DNA of 64,000 nt from DASUAS01 sp963750045. Lineage in GTDB: Bacteria; Actinomycetota; Acidimicrobiia; IMCC26256; DASPTH01. Shown here piece by piece: positions 27,608-36,421 of the stretch. The DNA is taken from assembly GCA_963750045.1 (NCBI GenBank), contig CAVVPD010000003.1, positions 434,001 to 498,000 of the forward strand. The letters run 5' to 3'. Every line of letters begins with the position of its first letter. Position 1 is the first letter of the stretch. The notes beneath the pieces are model-generated. The model ran no database searches, was not told the DNA's origin, and was given only the letters and a program-made list of their open reading frames with translations. A program made the position numbers and the translations under genes.

Positions 27608-28861
27608 GTCCACATGTCCGTCGCGCGGAAGCCCCACGAGAGGTGCGCACCGTCGGGAACCGATCCGACCGGTTCCCGCAGCTCGGCCAAGGTGGGGCCT
27701 AGTGCTGCCGCGGCGCGAGCAAGAAGGTTCGCATCGAACCCGTAGCAGGCGATCGCGTTCTCACCGAGCACCAGTCGCATGTCGCGGTCGGACATGCCCA
27801 CGCACGCCCGCCGCAAGCTGTCGCGCGACCACGGCCAAGCGCCTTCGGGATGCGGATAGTCGGAACCCCACATCAAGTGACTGATCCCGATCTCGTGTCG
27901 CTCTGCCGCTTCGGTCGCCGACAAGAAGCTCGCCCCGACGTAGCAGTTCGACGCGAAGTATTCGCTCGGCGAACGCGGGAGCGTCGCGGCGATGCCGTTG
28001 ATGGGAGCGCGGTAGATGTCGTCGAGGTACTCGAGCGTCGGCACGACCCAGCCCGCTCGCTGTTCCGTGAACACCATGCGCAGGTTCGGATGGCGTTCGA
28101 AGACACCGGAGAAGATCAGGAACCACAGCGCCGCGCCGACCGAAGAAGTCGACCTCGGCAAGCGAGACCGACATCGAATCCGCTCCGTGGCCGTAGAAGC
28201 GGGTACTCGCGCCATGGCTGTTGAGCGGGAGGTCGAGCCGCTCGCATGCGTCCCAGATCGGCTCGTAGCTCGGATCGTTGAAGTACGGGTACGCCTTGTC
28301 GGAGATAGGCGGAAGCGAGATGCCCCGAAGTCCGGCGGCGCTCGCCCATTCGATCTCGCGCACCGCGGATTCGACGTCGCGGATGGGCACCACGCCCACG
28401 CCCGCGTGGCGCCCGGAGTTCGCGCTGCAGAACTCGGCGAGCCACCGGTTGTACGCGCGGCACCCTGCCGCCTGCAGCTCGGGCGTTGCCTCGTAGCCGA
28501 TTGCCGGCAGCATCCCCGGCTGCGACGGGTAGTCGGCGAAGGGCACCACGCCCTGCGGGAAGATCACGTCGCCGACGACCCCGTCCGCCTCGAGGTCGCG
28601 CAGGTGCTGCGCGGGATCGTGGAGGCCGTCGATCGAGTCGCGCTCGATGAAGACTCGGTGCATCTCCGTGTACGACGCCTCACCGCGACCGGCGAAGATC
28701 GCCGCGACTTCAGCGTCGTAGGCCTCTGTACGCGCCAGGTAGTCGGCGAAGTCGTCGGCGTGACGTGAGTCGACGTACTCGCCCAGGGTCTCGAGCTCGG
28801 GTCCCGCGTGGCAGTCGGCCGAGACGAGGACGAGCGGTGACGAAGGGGGTTCGTGAGCCAT
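27604..28861 (-). CDS. Amidohydrolase (ACMSD-like, frameshifted)
   Basis: A metal-dependent amidohydrolase of about 418 residues from the amidohydrolase_2 group, which includes decarboxylases and hydrolases. The start MAHEPPSSPLVLVSADCHAG carries a DxH-like metal site. Later blocks are VIFPQGVVPFADYP and LPLNSHGASTRFYGHG. After a frame change near 28140 come IFSGVFERHPNLRMVFTEQ and ISHLMWGSDYPHPEGAWPWS with the final metal aspartate. ATG 28861 is preceded by GGGGGAGG. It heads an operon of five coupled genes. A shortened paralogue of its first 30 codons lies at 32665-32766. Confidence 0.88.
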
Positions 28862-28900
28862 GCGAGCCTCCCCCGGGATGGCACGTCCGGACGTTGCGGG

Positions 28901-28939
28901 ACTGTACACGACAGGACAGTTGCCGTACAGATGTTCTGC
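28901..28939 (-). promoter_or_regulatory. Promoter with paired TGTACA element (copy A)
   Basis: TGTACA at 28903-28908 and CGTACA at 28924-28929 are exactly 21 bp apart. Read on the minus strand they give -35 TGTACG and -10 TACAGT with a 17-bp spacer, starting transcription about 33 nt before the amidohydrolase ATG. CAGATGTTCTG at 28928-28938 is a further palindrome. Similar elements occur at 32808-32846 and 34823-34861. Confidence 0.6.
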
Positions 28940-29052
28940 ACTCCCCCGTTGGCCCCCGTCGTACACAACGCCCAGTTCTGCGGCGGAAGGACCAGATAAG
29001 CAATGGTACATGGGATGTTCGACTGTGTGACCGTCGCACTACACTCCCTGCG

Positions 29053-30213
29053 ATGACAATCGAGCAAACCGAACGACCGAACGGGCCGCTTTCTGATCTC
29101 ACCGTGCTCGAGGTGGGTGGCATTGGACCGCTGCCAGTCTTTGGATGGCTAATGGTCGACCTCGGCGCGCGGGTGATTCGCATCGACCCGGTTAATCCCG
29201 CCGTGCCTCGGGTGAACCCCGACATGTGGATTTTTCACGGGTCGCGAGTCGCTCACTCTCGACCTCCGACAGGGCGAGGGCGTCGAGGTGCTCCTGCGGC
29301 TTACGGAGCATTCCGACGTTCTCGTTGAGGGCTATCGACCAGGAGTCGCCGAACGAATGGGTATTGCGCCCGAGGTATGCCAGCAGCGCAACCCTCGGCT
29401 TGTCTACGGGCGAATGACTGGCTGGGGTAGCTACGGTCCGCTCGCCCACCTCGGCGGCCATGACCTCAACTACGTCGCGATCTCAGGCGGGCTCCATGCC
29501 ATCGGACCGAAAGGTGAGCCACCGACCGTGCCACTCAATCTGATTGGCGACTACGGCGGTGGCGCGATGATGCTCGCGTTCGGCGTCCTCGCCGCCGTTC
29601 ACGAGGCGCAGCGCAGCGGACTGGGCCAGGTGGTCGAGTCCGCGATGTGCAACGGCGCGATCGCCCTGATGGCGCAGTGGTATGCAATGCGTGACATTGG
29701 GCAATGGACCGACGAGCGCGAGTCGAACCTCATCGACGGTGGCTCACCCTTCTACCGGTGCTACGAAACCAAAGACGGCAAGTACGTCGCAGTAGGTGCG
29801 ATCGAGGAGAAGTTCTACGCCGCTCTGCTCGAAGGGTTGGGACTCGACGCCTCGCTTGTCTTCACACAGCGCGATCGATCCACTTACCCCGAACTCCAGG
29901 CGACAATCGAGGCGACATTCAAAACCAAGACGCGCGCCCAATGGGAAGCAGTGTTCTCGACCCGCGATGCGTGCTTCAGCCCCGTCCTCACCATGGTGGA
30001 AGCAATGGAGCACCCGCACAACCGGAGCGCGGGACCTTCGTCGAAGCGCATGATACGAAGCAGGTTGCGCCGCCCGTGCGCTTCGGCCGTACCCCGGCCC
30101 GAGTCGCGCCCCATGCACCTGCACCCGGCGCAGACAATGACTCGCTCCTGGCGGAGATCGGTTACGGCCCTGAGGAGATTGAGATCCTTCGCACTCTGAG
30201 CGTCGTTGACTGA
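29053..30213 (+). CDS. Family III CoA-transferase / alpha-methylacyl-CoA racemase-like (frameshifted)
   Basis: A CaiB/BaiF-fold protein of about 386 residues. The start MTIEQTERPNGPLSDLTVLE and GIGPLPVFGWLMVDLGARVI resemble alpha-methylacyl-CoA racemase. LVEGYRPGVAERMGI, LVYGRMTGWGSYGPLAHLGG and HDLNYVAISGGLHAIGPKG are family blocks, with the catalytic histidine and aspartate in GHDLNY. Two frame changes are explained by homopolymers: five T at 29231-29235 (one too many) and a G pair near 30024 (one too few). It is divergent from the amidohydrolase operon. Such racemases let beta-oxidation pass methyl-branched acyl-CoAs, for example from terpenoid or sterol side chains. Confidence 0.9.
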
Positions 30214-30260
30214 GCTCAGGACGTCCGGGGTGCTGCTCTGCACGATCGTGCTCAGGGGAC

Positions 30261-32604
30261 TCAGGTCATGGCCTCAGCCAGGGTTTCGCGAGTAACGCCC
30301 GTGACCTGGAGAACCTCATCGAGGACGTAGTCGTTCGCTTCACCGAGCAGCGGCCCTGGTTGGTGCACGACACGAGGCGCGTTGGCCATCAGCCATGGAG
30401 GCCGCACCACGCGCTGCAAGCCCATAACCGGATGCATGACGTCGACGAACATGCCACGAGCAGCAAGGTGATCGCTCACCGCCAGGTCCCGGTTCGATAG
30501 GCATGGCGCCGCTCGCACGCCTGCTCGTTGGAGAATCTTCGTCGCCTCGAACACGTCTTGGCGTGTCGTCCATTCGTTGATCACGGCATCGATATGCGCC
30601 TCGTCGGCCTTGCGAAGTTCGGCGGTCGCATGACTCTTCGCAAGGTCGCTCCGAGCAATCGCCTCGCAGAGCGAGAACCATTCGTCATCATCCTCGACGA
30701 CGATCGTGATCCAGCGGTTCAGTCCTGCGCAGCGGTAGACGTTGTGCGGTGCGGCGAACTGATGGTGGTTTCCCATCCGTCCAAGCAACGGAGCCGACAG
30801 CGCCTGCCGCAGCAGCGCGTCGGGCGAGTACGCGGCCACGACCTCCTGACATGCGACGTCCACAAATTGTCCTCGTCCCGTTCGCTCTCGTTCGAATAGG
30901 GCAGCGATGAGGCCAACAGCTACGGCGGAACCGCACCGGAAGTCGACGCTGTCGCCCGCCTCGGTGGGTGGGCCATCGACGAACCCGGTCTGAGCCGACA
31001 ACCCGCCAGTGGCAGCAAACACATTCGCGTAGCCAGGACGCTCACGCTCAGGCCCGCTAGATCCACTCGCTGACACGGCCGCCACAACCAAGCGGGAGTT
31101 CTGCTCAAGGAGCCAGTCCGGCCCGATACCGAGTTTGTCCATGACGCCGGGGCGGAAGTTGCTTGTCACGAGGTCGCAGTGCGTGATCAGCCGTCGCACG
31201 ACCTCCTGGGCGTTCGGGTGGGCCAGATCCAGACGCAAGCTCCGCTTGTTGGCCGCGAGATCGTTGAAGTTCGGCGATTCGTCTGCAGAGCCGTAGAACC
31301 AGACCGGGCCCGGTTGACCGGAGGCGGCGGCATCTGGAAGCCTCGCCGCGCACTGTCAGGTCGATCCGGATGTTCGACCTTGATCACCTCGGCCCCAAGA
31401 TGAGCCAAGAGGTAGGTGGGATACGGGCCGGCGGCAGCCCAGGTGAAGTCCAGCACGCGTATCCCGTCGAGTGGATGCGTCGGCATCCTCGTGGGAGGTT
31501 GGGCAAGACGAGCAACAGTCCTCGTGGCTTCTCCTCCGGAGACCCGAATTGGAGGTCCCGGGATGCGCACCTCGCCGGCCGCGGGGTGTTCCGCCGTAGT
31601 GAAGAACTCGCGAACCCGAAGCTGCTCTGAAGCCAAGAGCTCGGTCGGGCTGTTTACAGCGCCGACCGGCCACCCAGCGAGTTCAAGCAGCTCGACGACA
31701 GCGCGCCGTTGTTCACGCGAGGCACCACGCCCGGAGTTCGGACGCGAAGACGTCGCGCACGTCGGGCATGCGCCAGCCGCCGTTTGCGAACTTCGGATCA
31801 TTGAAGACGTCGCCCTCATCCAATGCAGCGAGACACGCGAGCGCCTTTTCTGGCACACCGAACGAAATGATCACGTGGCCGTCAGCGGTCGGATATAGCG
31901 AGTCGCCGTAGCCCGGCTTGTTGTAGTCATAGATCGTACCGTCATGGAAGTACCGGATCATCGTCGTGCGGTTCTCGCTGATCAGGACCTCCTGGCATGA
32001 CAAGTCGATCCATTCCCCTACACCGGTAGCCCGGCGACCCCACAATGCAGCCAGCACTGCGACAGTCGCGTGGCTGCCGACGTCATAAGACGCGACCTCG
32101 CTTCCCGACTGGAGCGGGGGCCAGCCGACGCCAGGGATCGGCACCGAGCGCGCTCTCGCCGCCGGCATGGAAGAAGTTGAGGTGGCTTGCGACGTATCCG
32201 GAATGAGGGCCCGTGAGGCCGAAAGGTGTGATCGTGCAGCGAACGAGGCCGTCGTACGTGCCAGTCCATGCTCGCGATGCGCTCGTCTCGTCTTCGAGGA
32301 GCACGTCGAAGCCGGCGAGCAGATCGGAGGGGTCCGTCCAGTCGACCGACAAGAGTGCGTCAACGATGGGCGTCTTGTGAGAGTCGAGATACCACTCGAG
32401 ACCGCCGAACTCTCGTGCGGTGTCCTTCGGATGGAACGGTCCGATGTCACGAATGCGATCCGCTGCGGCCGAAGGCATGGTCACTACCTCTGCCCCGAGA
32501 TCGGCGAGCAACTTTCCGCAGAAGGCCGTCGGCTTCGTGCGCCCTACTTGGAGCACGCGGATCCCTGAGAGGGCACCTGCCGTCGTATTGGCCCCACTGG
32601 TCAC
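30261..32604 (-). CDS. Tandem (two-domain) CaiB/BaiF CoA-transferase (frameshifted)
   Basis: Two family III CoA-transferase domains follow each other in one reading unit of about 780 residues. Domain 1 begins SGIRVLQVGRTKPTAFCGKL and LLADLGAEVVTM. Domain 2 begins PLDGIRVLDFTWAAAGPYPT and continues LGAEVIKVEHPDRPDSARR and LVTSNFRPGVMDKLGIGPDW. No stop lies between them apart from frame changes near 32150, 31730 and 31290. The GTG at 32604 is preceded by GAAGGAGA. Single-domain members are near 400 residues and work as dimers; a fusion would provide both halves of one interlocked dimer. It probably moves CoA between an acid and a CoA ester in the same pathway as the neighbouring racemase. Confidence 0.85.
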
Positions 32605-32664
32605 GATCTGTCTCCTTCGTTGCATGTCAGGTGCCTACGCCTTGTCCGCCGTGCAAGTAGCCGG

Positions 32665-32766
32665 TTACGCCGGGTCGACATACACGCCGAGCGCGTCGAA
32701 CTCCGGTCCGGCGTGGCAGTCGGCCGACACCAGCACCAGCGGTCCCGACACGTCGTCGCACCCCAT
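32665..32766 (-). pseudogene. Truncated amidohydrolase, N-terminal remnant
   Basis: A 33-codon frame with start MGCDDVSGPLVLVSADCHAG and end LGVYVDPA before a TAA stop. It matches the first 30 residues of the amidohydrolase at 27604-28861 (SPLVLVSADCHAGPELETLG), then ends. The ribosome site (GGGGGAG) and the promoter element upstream match as well. The rest of the gene is absent; the CoA-transferase gene begins 61 bp later. It is the left-over 5' end of a second amidohydrolase gene. Confidence 0.8.
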
Positions 32767-32807
32767 GCGCACTCCCCCAAGCGGCTGGTCGGCCGGTCGC
32801 GTCCGGG

Positions 32808-32846
32808 ACTGTACACGCTTGAACAAGTGATGTACAGATGTACTGC
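32808..32846 (-). promoter_or_regulatory. Promoter with paired TGTACA element (copy B)
   Basis: TGTACA at 32810-32815 and TGTACA at 32831-32836 are 21 bp apart. On the minus strand this gives -35 TGTACA, 17 bp, -10 TACAGT, 44 bp upstream of the remnant amidohydrolase start and then the tandem CoA-transferase. CAGATGTACTG follows as in copy A. It probably still drives the CoA-transferase gene. Confidence 0.6.
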
Positions 32847-32850
32847 TCGC

Positions 32851-33819
32851 TCACACGCTCGTATCGACCACGTACCGGCCCGTGACAACGCCCTGCGCGA
32901 TGGAGTCGATCGCGTGCTCCACGTCGCTCAGCGCCACCGGTCGGCGGATCTCGTCGAGGCCCTGCGGCTTCATGTCGCCGGCAAGGCGGCCCCAGACCTC
33001 ACGCCGGCGCGCGATCGGCGTCGTCACCGAGTCGATCCCTAGCAACGACACGCCGCGGAGGATGAACGGGAGGACGGTCGTCTCAAGTTGCGCGCCGCCG
33101 GTGTTCCCGCTGGCGGCGACCGATGCACCGGCCTGGAGGCGAGCGACGACCCCGGCCAGCGTGGCGCCGCCGACGCAGTCGACTGCACCGGCGTACGCGG
33201 CGGCCATGAGCGGCTTGCCCGGCTCCGCGAGCTCTGCTCGTCCGATGATCGAGTCGGCGCCCAGCTCGCGCAGCCATGCCGCGGCGTCGGCCTTGCCCGT
33301 GCTCGCGACCACCTCGTAGCCGGAGCCCGCGAGGATGCTGACCGCGACACTGCCGACGCCTCCGGTGGCGCCGGTCACCAACACCGGGCCCGCGCCGGGC
33401 TCCAGGCCACGCTCGAGGAGCGCGAGCACCGACAGCGCGGCGGTGTAGCCAGCAGTGCCGATCGTCATCGCCGCGACTGCGTCCATCCCGTCGGGCATCG
33501 GTACCAGCCGGTCCGCCGGGACGCGCGCCAGCTCCGAGAACCCACCGTGGTGCGAGACCCCCAGGTCGTAACCGGAGGCGATCACGGCGTCGCCGGGCGC
33601 GAACTCGTCGCTGTCGCTCTCGACGACGACGCCGGCGAGATCGATGCCGACGATCAGGGGCGAGATGCGGGCCACGCGTCCCTTCGCCGACGCCGCGAGA
33701 GCGTCCTTGTAGTTCACGCACGATCGCTCGACCCGCACCACCACACCGCGGTCGCCGAGTGCGTCGGTCGACATTGTCTCGACACTGCGCGAGAACTCAC
33801 CGTCGTCGGTGCGGGCCAC
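32851..33819 (-). CDS. MDR-family quinone oxidoreductase / acrylyl-CoA reductase-like (YhdH/AcuI type)
   Basis: A 322-residue medium-chain reductase without the structural zinc cysteines. Blocks are VERSCVNYKDALAASAKG (the SxNYKD motif of YhdH/AcuI), GIDLAGVVVESDSDEFAPGD, TIGTAGYTAALSVLALLERG, the NADPH-binding LVTGATGGVGSVAVSILAG and the end IAQGVVTGRYVVDT. The GTG at 33819 is the first usable start, but homologues often begin 6-8 residues earlier and no good ribosome site is seen, so the true start may be upstream. It would reduce an enoyl-CoA or quinone with NADPH. It is divergent from the fragment region that starts at 33882. Confidence 0.9.
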   Translation of the reverse strand: MARTDDGEFSRSVETMSTDALGDRGVVVRVERSCVNYKDALAASAKGRVARISPLIVGIDLAGVVVESDSDEFAPGDAVIASGYDLGVSHHGGFSELARVPADRLVPMPDGMDAVAAMTIGTAGYTAALSVLALLERGLEPGAGPVLVTGATGGVGSVAVSILAGSGYEVVASTGKADAAAWLRELGADSIIGRAELAEPGKPLMAAAYAGAVDCVGGATLAGVVARLQAGASVAASGNTGGAQLETTVLPFILRGVSLLGIDSVTTPIARRREVWGRLAGDMKPQGLDEIRRPVALSDVEHAIDSIAQGVVTGRYVVDTSV

Positions 33820-33881
33820 GAACGGGCGCAGAACGTTTTGAAGATCAAAGCGGACTACATCGGCATCGCATCAGTTAGGCC

Positions 33882-34480
33882 GTGATCGCCAACCCTCCGA
33901 CGAGTCTTCGAGCCGAGCACCTGACGAATCCGCTCGGGACCTGGAGCGCCTCACCACGCTTGTCGTGGCAGCTCCCAGCGTTCACCGTCACTCAGTTGGC
34001 GTGCGAGCTAGAGCTCGACGGCGTTCCGCTCGGACGCGTCGACTCGAATCAATCGCTGCTGATCCCGTGGCCCGGTGCCCCGCTGACCTGTCGGCAGCGT
34101 GTCCAGTGGCGAGTCCGCGCTTGGACCGATCGAGGGCCGAGCCTATGGTCAGAGGCGGCCTTCGTCGAGTCGGCTTGCTCAAGACCACGGACTGGCGCGC
34201 CCGCTGATCCAGCCCGCGGAGGAGAGCGCACTCGATGTTGCGCAGCGCCCCGCACACGTCTTGCGTCGCGTGTTCAGCCTCGACGCAACGGGACCAGCCG
34301 CCTTTACGCAACCGCACACGGCCTCTACGAAGTGTTCTTGAACGGTGCCCTAGTCGGTGACCAGGAGATGACCCCTGGTTTCACCAGCTACGAGCACCAA
34401 CTCGACGTCCAGACGTTCGACGTGAGCGACCTCGTCCGCGAAGGCAACAACAGCTGGCTGGTCGTGCTCAGCGACGGAGC
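33882..34480 (+). pseudogene. Alpha-L-rhamnosidase N-terminal remnant
   Basis: The reading starts at GTG 33882 with LRAEHLTNPLGTWSASPRLS and CRQRVQWRVRAWTDRGPSLW, the N-terminal Bac_rhamnosid beta-domain. After frame changes near 34170 and 34290 it continues ARLYATAHGLYEVFLNGALV and DVQTFDVSDLVREGNNSWLV. Family enzymes are 800-1000 residues; only about 200 remain. At about 34480 the sequence passes directly into the C-terminal part of an unrelated esterase. The catalytic (alpha/alpha)6 barrel is lost, so it cannot be active. Confidence 0.75.
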
Positions 34481-34713
34481 TGTCCGGGTTGCCCCCGGCG
34501 TGGATCGGCACCGGCACCCTTGACCTCTTCCACGATGAAGACGTCTCCTATGCCGCACGACTCGACGCAGCCGGCGTGCCGTGCCAACTGGAGATCGTCA
34601 AAGGTGCGTTCCATGGCTTCGACGTAGTCTGCCCATGGACTCGGATGGTACGGGCCTACCGAGCACGCCAACTCGCCGTGCTCCGCGCCGCCCTCCAGCC
34701 AATCCGTTCGTGA
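34481..34713 (+). pseudogene. Alpha/beta-hydrolase (acetyl-esterase type), C-terminal remnant
   Basis: About 77 codons with the last part of an HSL-type esterase: ELSGLPPAWIGTGTLDLFHD, EDVSYAARLDAAGVPCQLE and GAFHGFDVVCP, containing the catalytic aspartate (LDLF) and histidine (FHGF). The oxyanion and nucleophile regions are missing because the upstream sequence is rhamnosidase. The fusion point is near 34480. It is a deletion scar, not a designed fusion, since neither half has an active site on its own. Confidence 0.75.
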
Positions 34714-34813
34714 CCGAGACGGTGGCATGGCCGCGTCGCTCGAGCTCGGGTCGAGCGCTTCCCAGCACCACCCGCCGTGTCCCCCACCATGAATCAAACG
34801 CGAAGAGCGCCAT
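34713..34813 (-). pseudogene. Alpha/beta-hydrolase N-terminal remnant
   Basis: On the minus strand, ATG 34813 begins MALFA, then the oxyanion motif IHGGGHGGWCWEALDP reads after one frame change at a run of three T, and ELERRGHATVSV after another. This is the first 34 residues of an EstC-like esterase. Beyond 34713 it runs into the convergent esterase remnant. It sits right after promoter element copy C. Confidence 0.65.
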
Positions 34814-34822
34814 CGCTGGCCG

Positions 34823-34861
34823 ACTGTACACGGCAGAACAATTCATGTATAAGTGTTCCGA
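34823..34861. promoter_or_regulatory. Promoter with paired TGTACA element (copy C)
   Basis: TGTACA at 34825-34830 and TGTATA at 34846-34851 are 21 bp apart. On the plus strand this gives TGTACA, 17 bp, TATAAG upstream of the metallo-beta-lactamase-fold gene. On the minus strand it gives TATACA, 17 bp, TACAGT upstream of the hydrolase remnant. Either direction is plausible. The motif matches copies A and B. Confidence 0.6.
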
Positions 34862-34906
34862 CCTGCCGGGGCTGCGTCTCGCGGCCGACCCATCGAGAGG
34901 CTCGGA

Positions 34907-35773
34907 GTGCCCGACACCCTGCGGTGGCAGATCGGCGACGTCACCATCACCCGCGTGGAGGAGAGCACCTCGCCGATCTCGCCGTCGATCCTCCTCCCCA
35001 CCTCCAGTGAGGACGTGATCGCTGCGCACGCGTCGTGGTTGCGCCCACACTTCGTCGACGACTTCGGCAACCTCATGATGTCGATCCACGCGTTCGGAAT
35101 CACCACGGGTGATCGCAGGATCATCGTCGACACCTGCATCGGCAACGACCGCCAGATCCCGGGAATGGAAGCGCTGAACCTCCAGACGCCGTTCCTCACC
35201 GACCTCGCCGCCGCGGGATTCCCGCGTGAAGAGGTCGACATGGTGATCTGCACCCATCTGCACTTCGATCACGTGGGCTGGAACACGATGCTGCTCGACG
35301 GCGAGTGGGTACCCACATTCCCCAACGCGCGGTACCTGCTGTGCCGTGACGAGTGGGCGCACTGGGAGGCGGAAGGCGCCACGGGGTACGCGGCGACCAT
35401 CGACGACGCCGTGCGCCCGGTGATCGACGCCGGTCTCGCCGATCTCGTGTCGGCCGACCACCGCGTCACCGACGAGATCCGCCTCGAGGCGACGCCAGGC
35501 CACACGCCGGGGCACGTTGCGGTACACGTCGAGTCGGGCGGCCAGCACGCGCTGATCACCGGCGACCTCGCCCACCACCCGGTGCAGTTCGCCGAACCCG
35601 ACTGGCATTCGGACCCCGACACCGACCCAACACAATCCGCGGCAACCAGGCGGCGTCTTCTCGAGGAGCACAGCAACACCGACCTGCTGGTCATCGGCAC
35701 CCACTTCGCGCCGCCGTGCTCGGGCCACCTCGTGACCGACGGGCAGAGCCACCGCTTCGACGTTGCCCTTTGA
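34907..35773 (+). CDS. Metallo-beta-lactamase-fold hydrolase
   Basis: A 288-residue MBL-fold enzyme with two metal sites. The motif THLHFDHVGW gives HxHxDH; the second histidine is in ATPGHTPGHVAVHVE; the bridging aspartate is in LITGDLAHHPVQFAEP; the last histidine is in VIGTHFAPPCSGHL. The pattern is that of AHL-lactonase- or arylsulfatase-like quorum and ester hydrolases. The GTG at 34907 is behind GAGAGG. It begins a plus-strand run of dehydratase, lactonase, SDR and esterase genes, so lactone or ester opening in the same pathway is likely. Confidence 0.92.
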   Translation: MPDTLRWQIGDVTITRVEESTSPISPSILLPTSSEDVIAAHASWLRPHFVDDFGNLMMSIHAFGITTGDRRIIVDTCIGNDRQIPGMEALNLQTPFLTDLAAAGFPREEVDMVICTHLHFDHVGWNTMLLDGEWVPTFPNARYLLCRDEWAHWEAEGATGYAATIDDAVRPVIDAGLADLVSADHRVTDEIRLEATPGHTPGHVAVHVESGGQHALITGDLAHHPVQFAEPDWHSDPDTDPTQSAATRRRLLEEHSNTDLLVIGTHFAPPCSGHLVTDGQSHRFDVAL

Positions 35774-35898
35774 TGCCCGCGCCGACGCACTCAGACAAAC
35801 ACAGCGCGCTCGCGTGGCTCGCGCGACGCATGCGATGGGCGAGACCATCGCTGGCGTCACTTCCTGCACCTCTCCGGAATCGAGACGTAGCGCACACC

Positions 35899-36420
35899 AT
35901 GCCCGACTCCTACCTCACCCCGCAGCTGCTCGATCTGGTCGGGCGAGAGATCCGCACGACCACGTCGTTCCCAATCACCGATTCCGACATCCGTCGTTGG
36001 GCGATCGCGGTGTACTACCCGGAGCCCGCACCGCGAGTGTTCTGGGACGTCGAGTACGCAACCGCCACGGCGCTCGGCGGCATCGTCGCACCGGAGGACT
36101 TCAACCCGTTCGCGTGGATGGTGCGCTCGACGGTGCACGCCGCGGTCGCGAAGCCCGCAGCTGGTGCGTTCGCCCTCCCGGAGGAGTTGCTCGGGATCGA
36201 CGCGCCGGCCACGAGCGCCATGGTGAACGGTGGTCTCCAGGTCGACTACGGCGTGCGCATGCGTCCGGGCGACGTGATCACGTCCACCAGCACACTGGAT
36301 GGATACTCAGAACGAGAAGGACGTCTGGGATTGATGCTGTTCACAACGATGTTGGACACGTGGGTCAACCAGCGGGGCGAGACGGTGAAGTCCTCGCGCA
36401 ACACGCTGATCCGGTACTGA
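35899..36420 (+). CDS. FAS1-like dehydratase domain protein (MaoC N-terminal type)
   Basis: A 173-residue hot-dog-fold protein: MPDSYLTPQLLDLVGREIRT, SDIRRWAIAVYYPEPAP and VDYGVRMRPGDVITSTSTLD, as in the non-catalytic or partner half of heteromeric enoyl-CoA hydratases. The ATG at 35899 fits homologues; the frame is open to an ATG at 35773 that overlaps the previous stop (ATGA), and the extra 42 residues show no family match. It lies one base before the MaoC gene. The two likely form a dehydratase comparable to HadAB or the steroid enzyme ChsH1-ChsH2. Confidence 0.88.
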   Translation: MPDSYLTPQLLDLVGREIRTTTSFPITDSDIRRWAIAVYYPEPAPRVFWDVEYATATALGGIVAPEDFNPFAWMVRSTVHAAVAKPAAGAFALPEELLGIDAPATSAMVNGGLQVDYGVRMRPGDVITSTSTLDGYSEREGRLGLMLFTTMLDTWVNQRGETVKSSRNTLIRY

Positions 36421-36421
36421 C

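Noticed and set aside
35773..35898. A longer N-terminus for the FAS1-like dehydratase from ATG 35773
   Set aside because: The 42 extra residues show no hot-dog-domain sequence, and the ATG overlap with the previous stop has no ribosome site. Kept only as an alternative.
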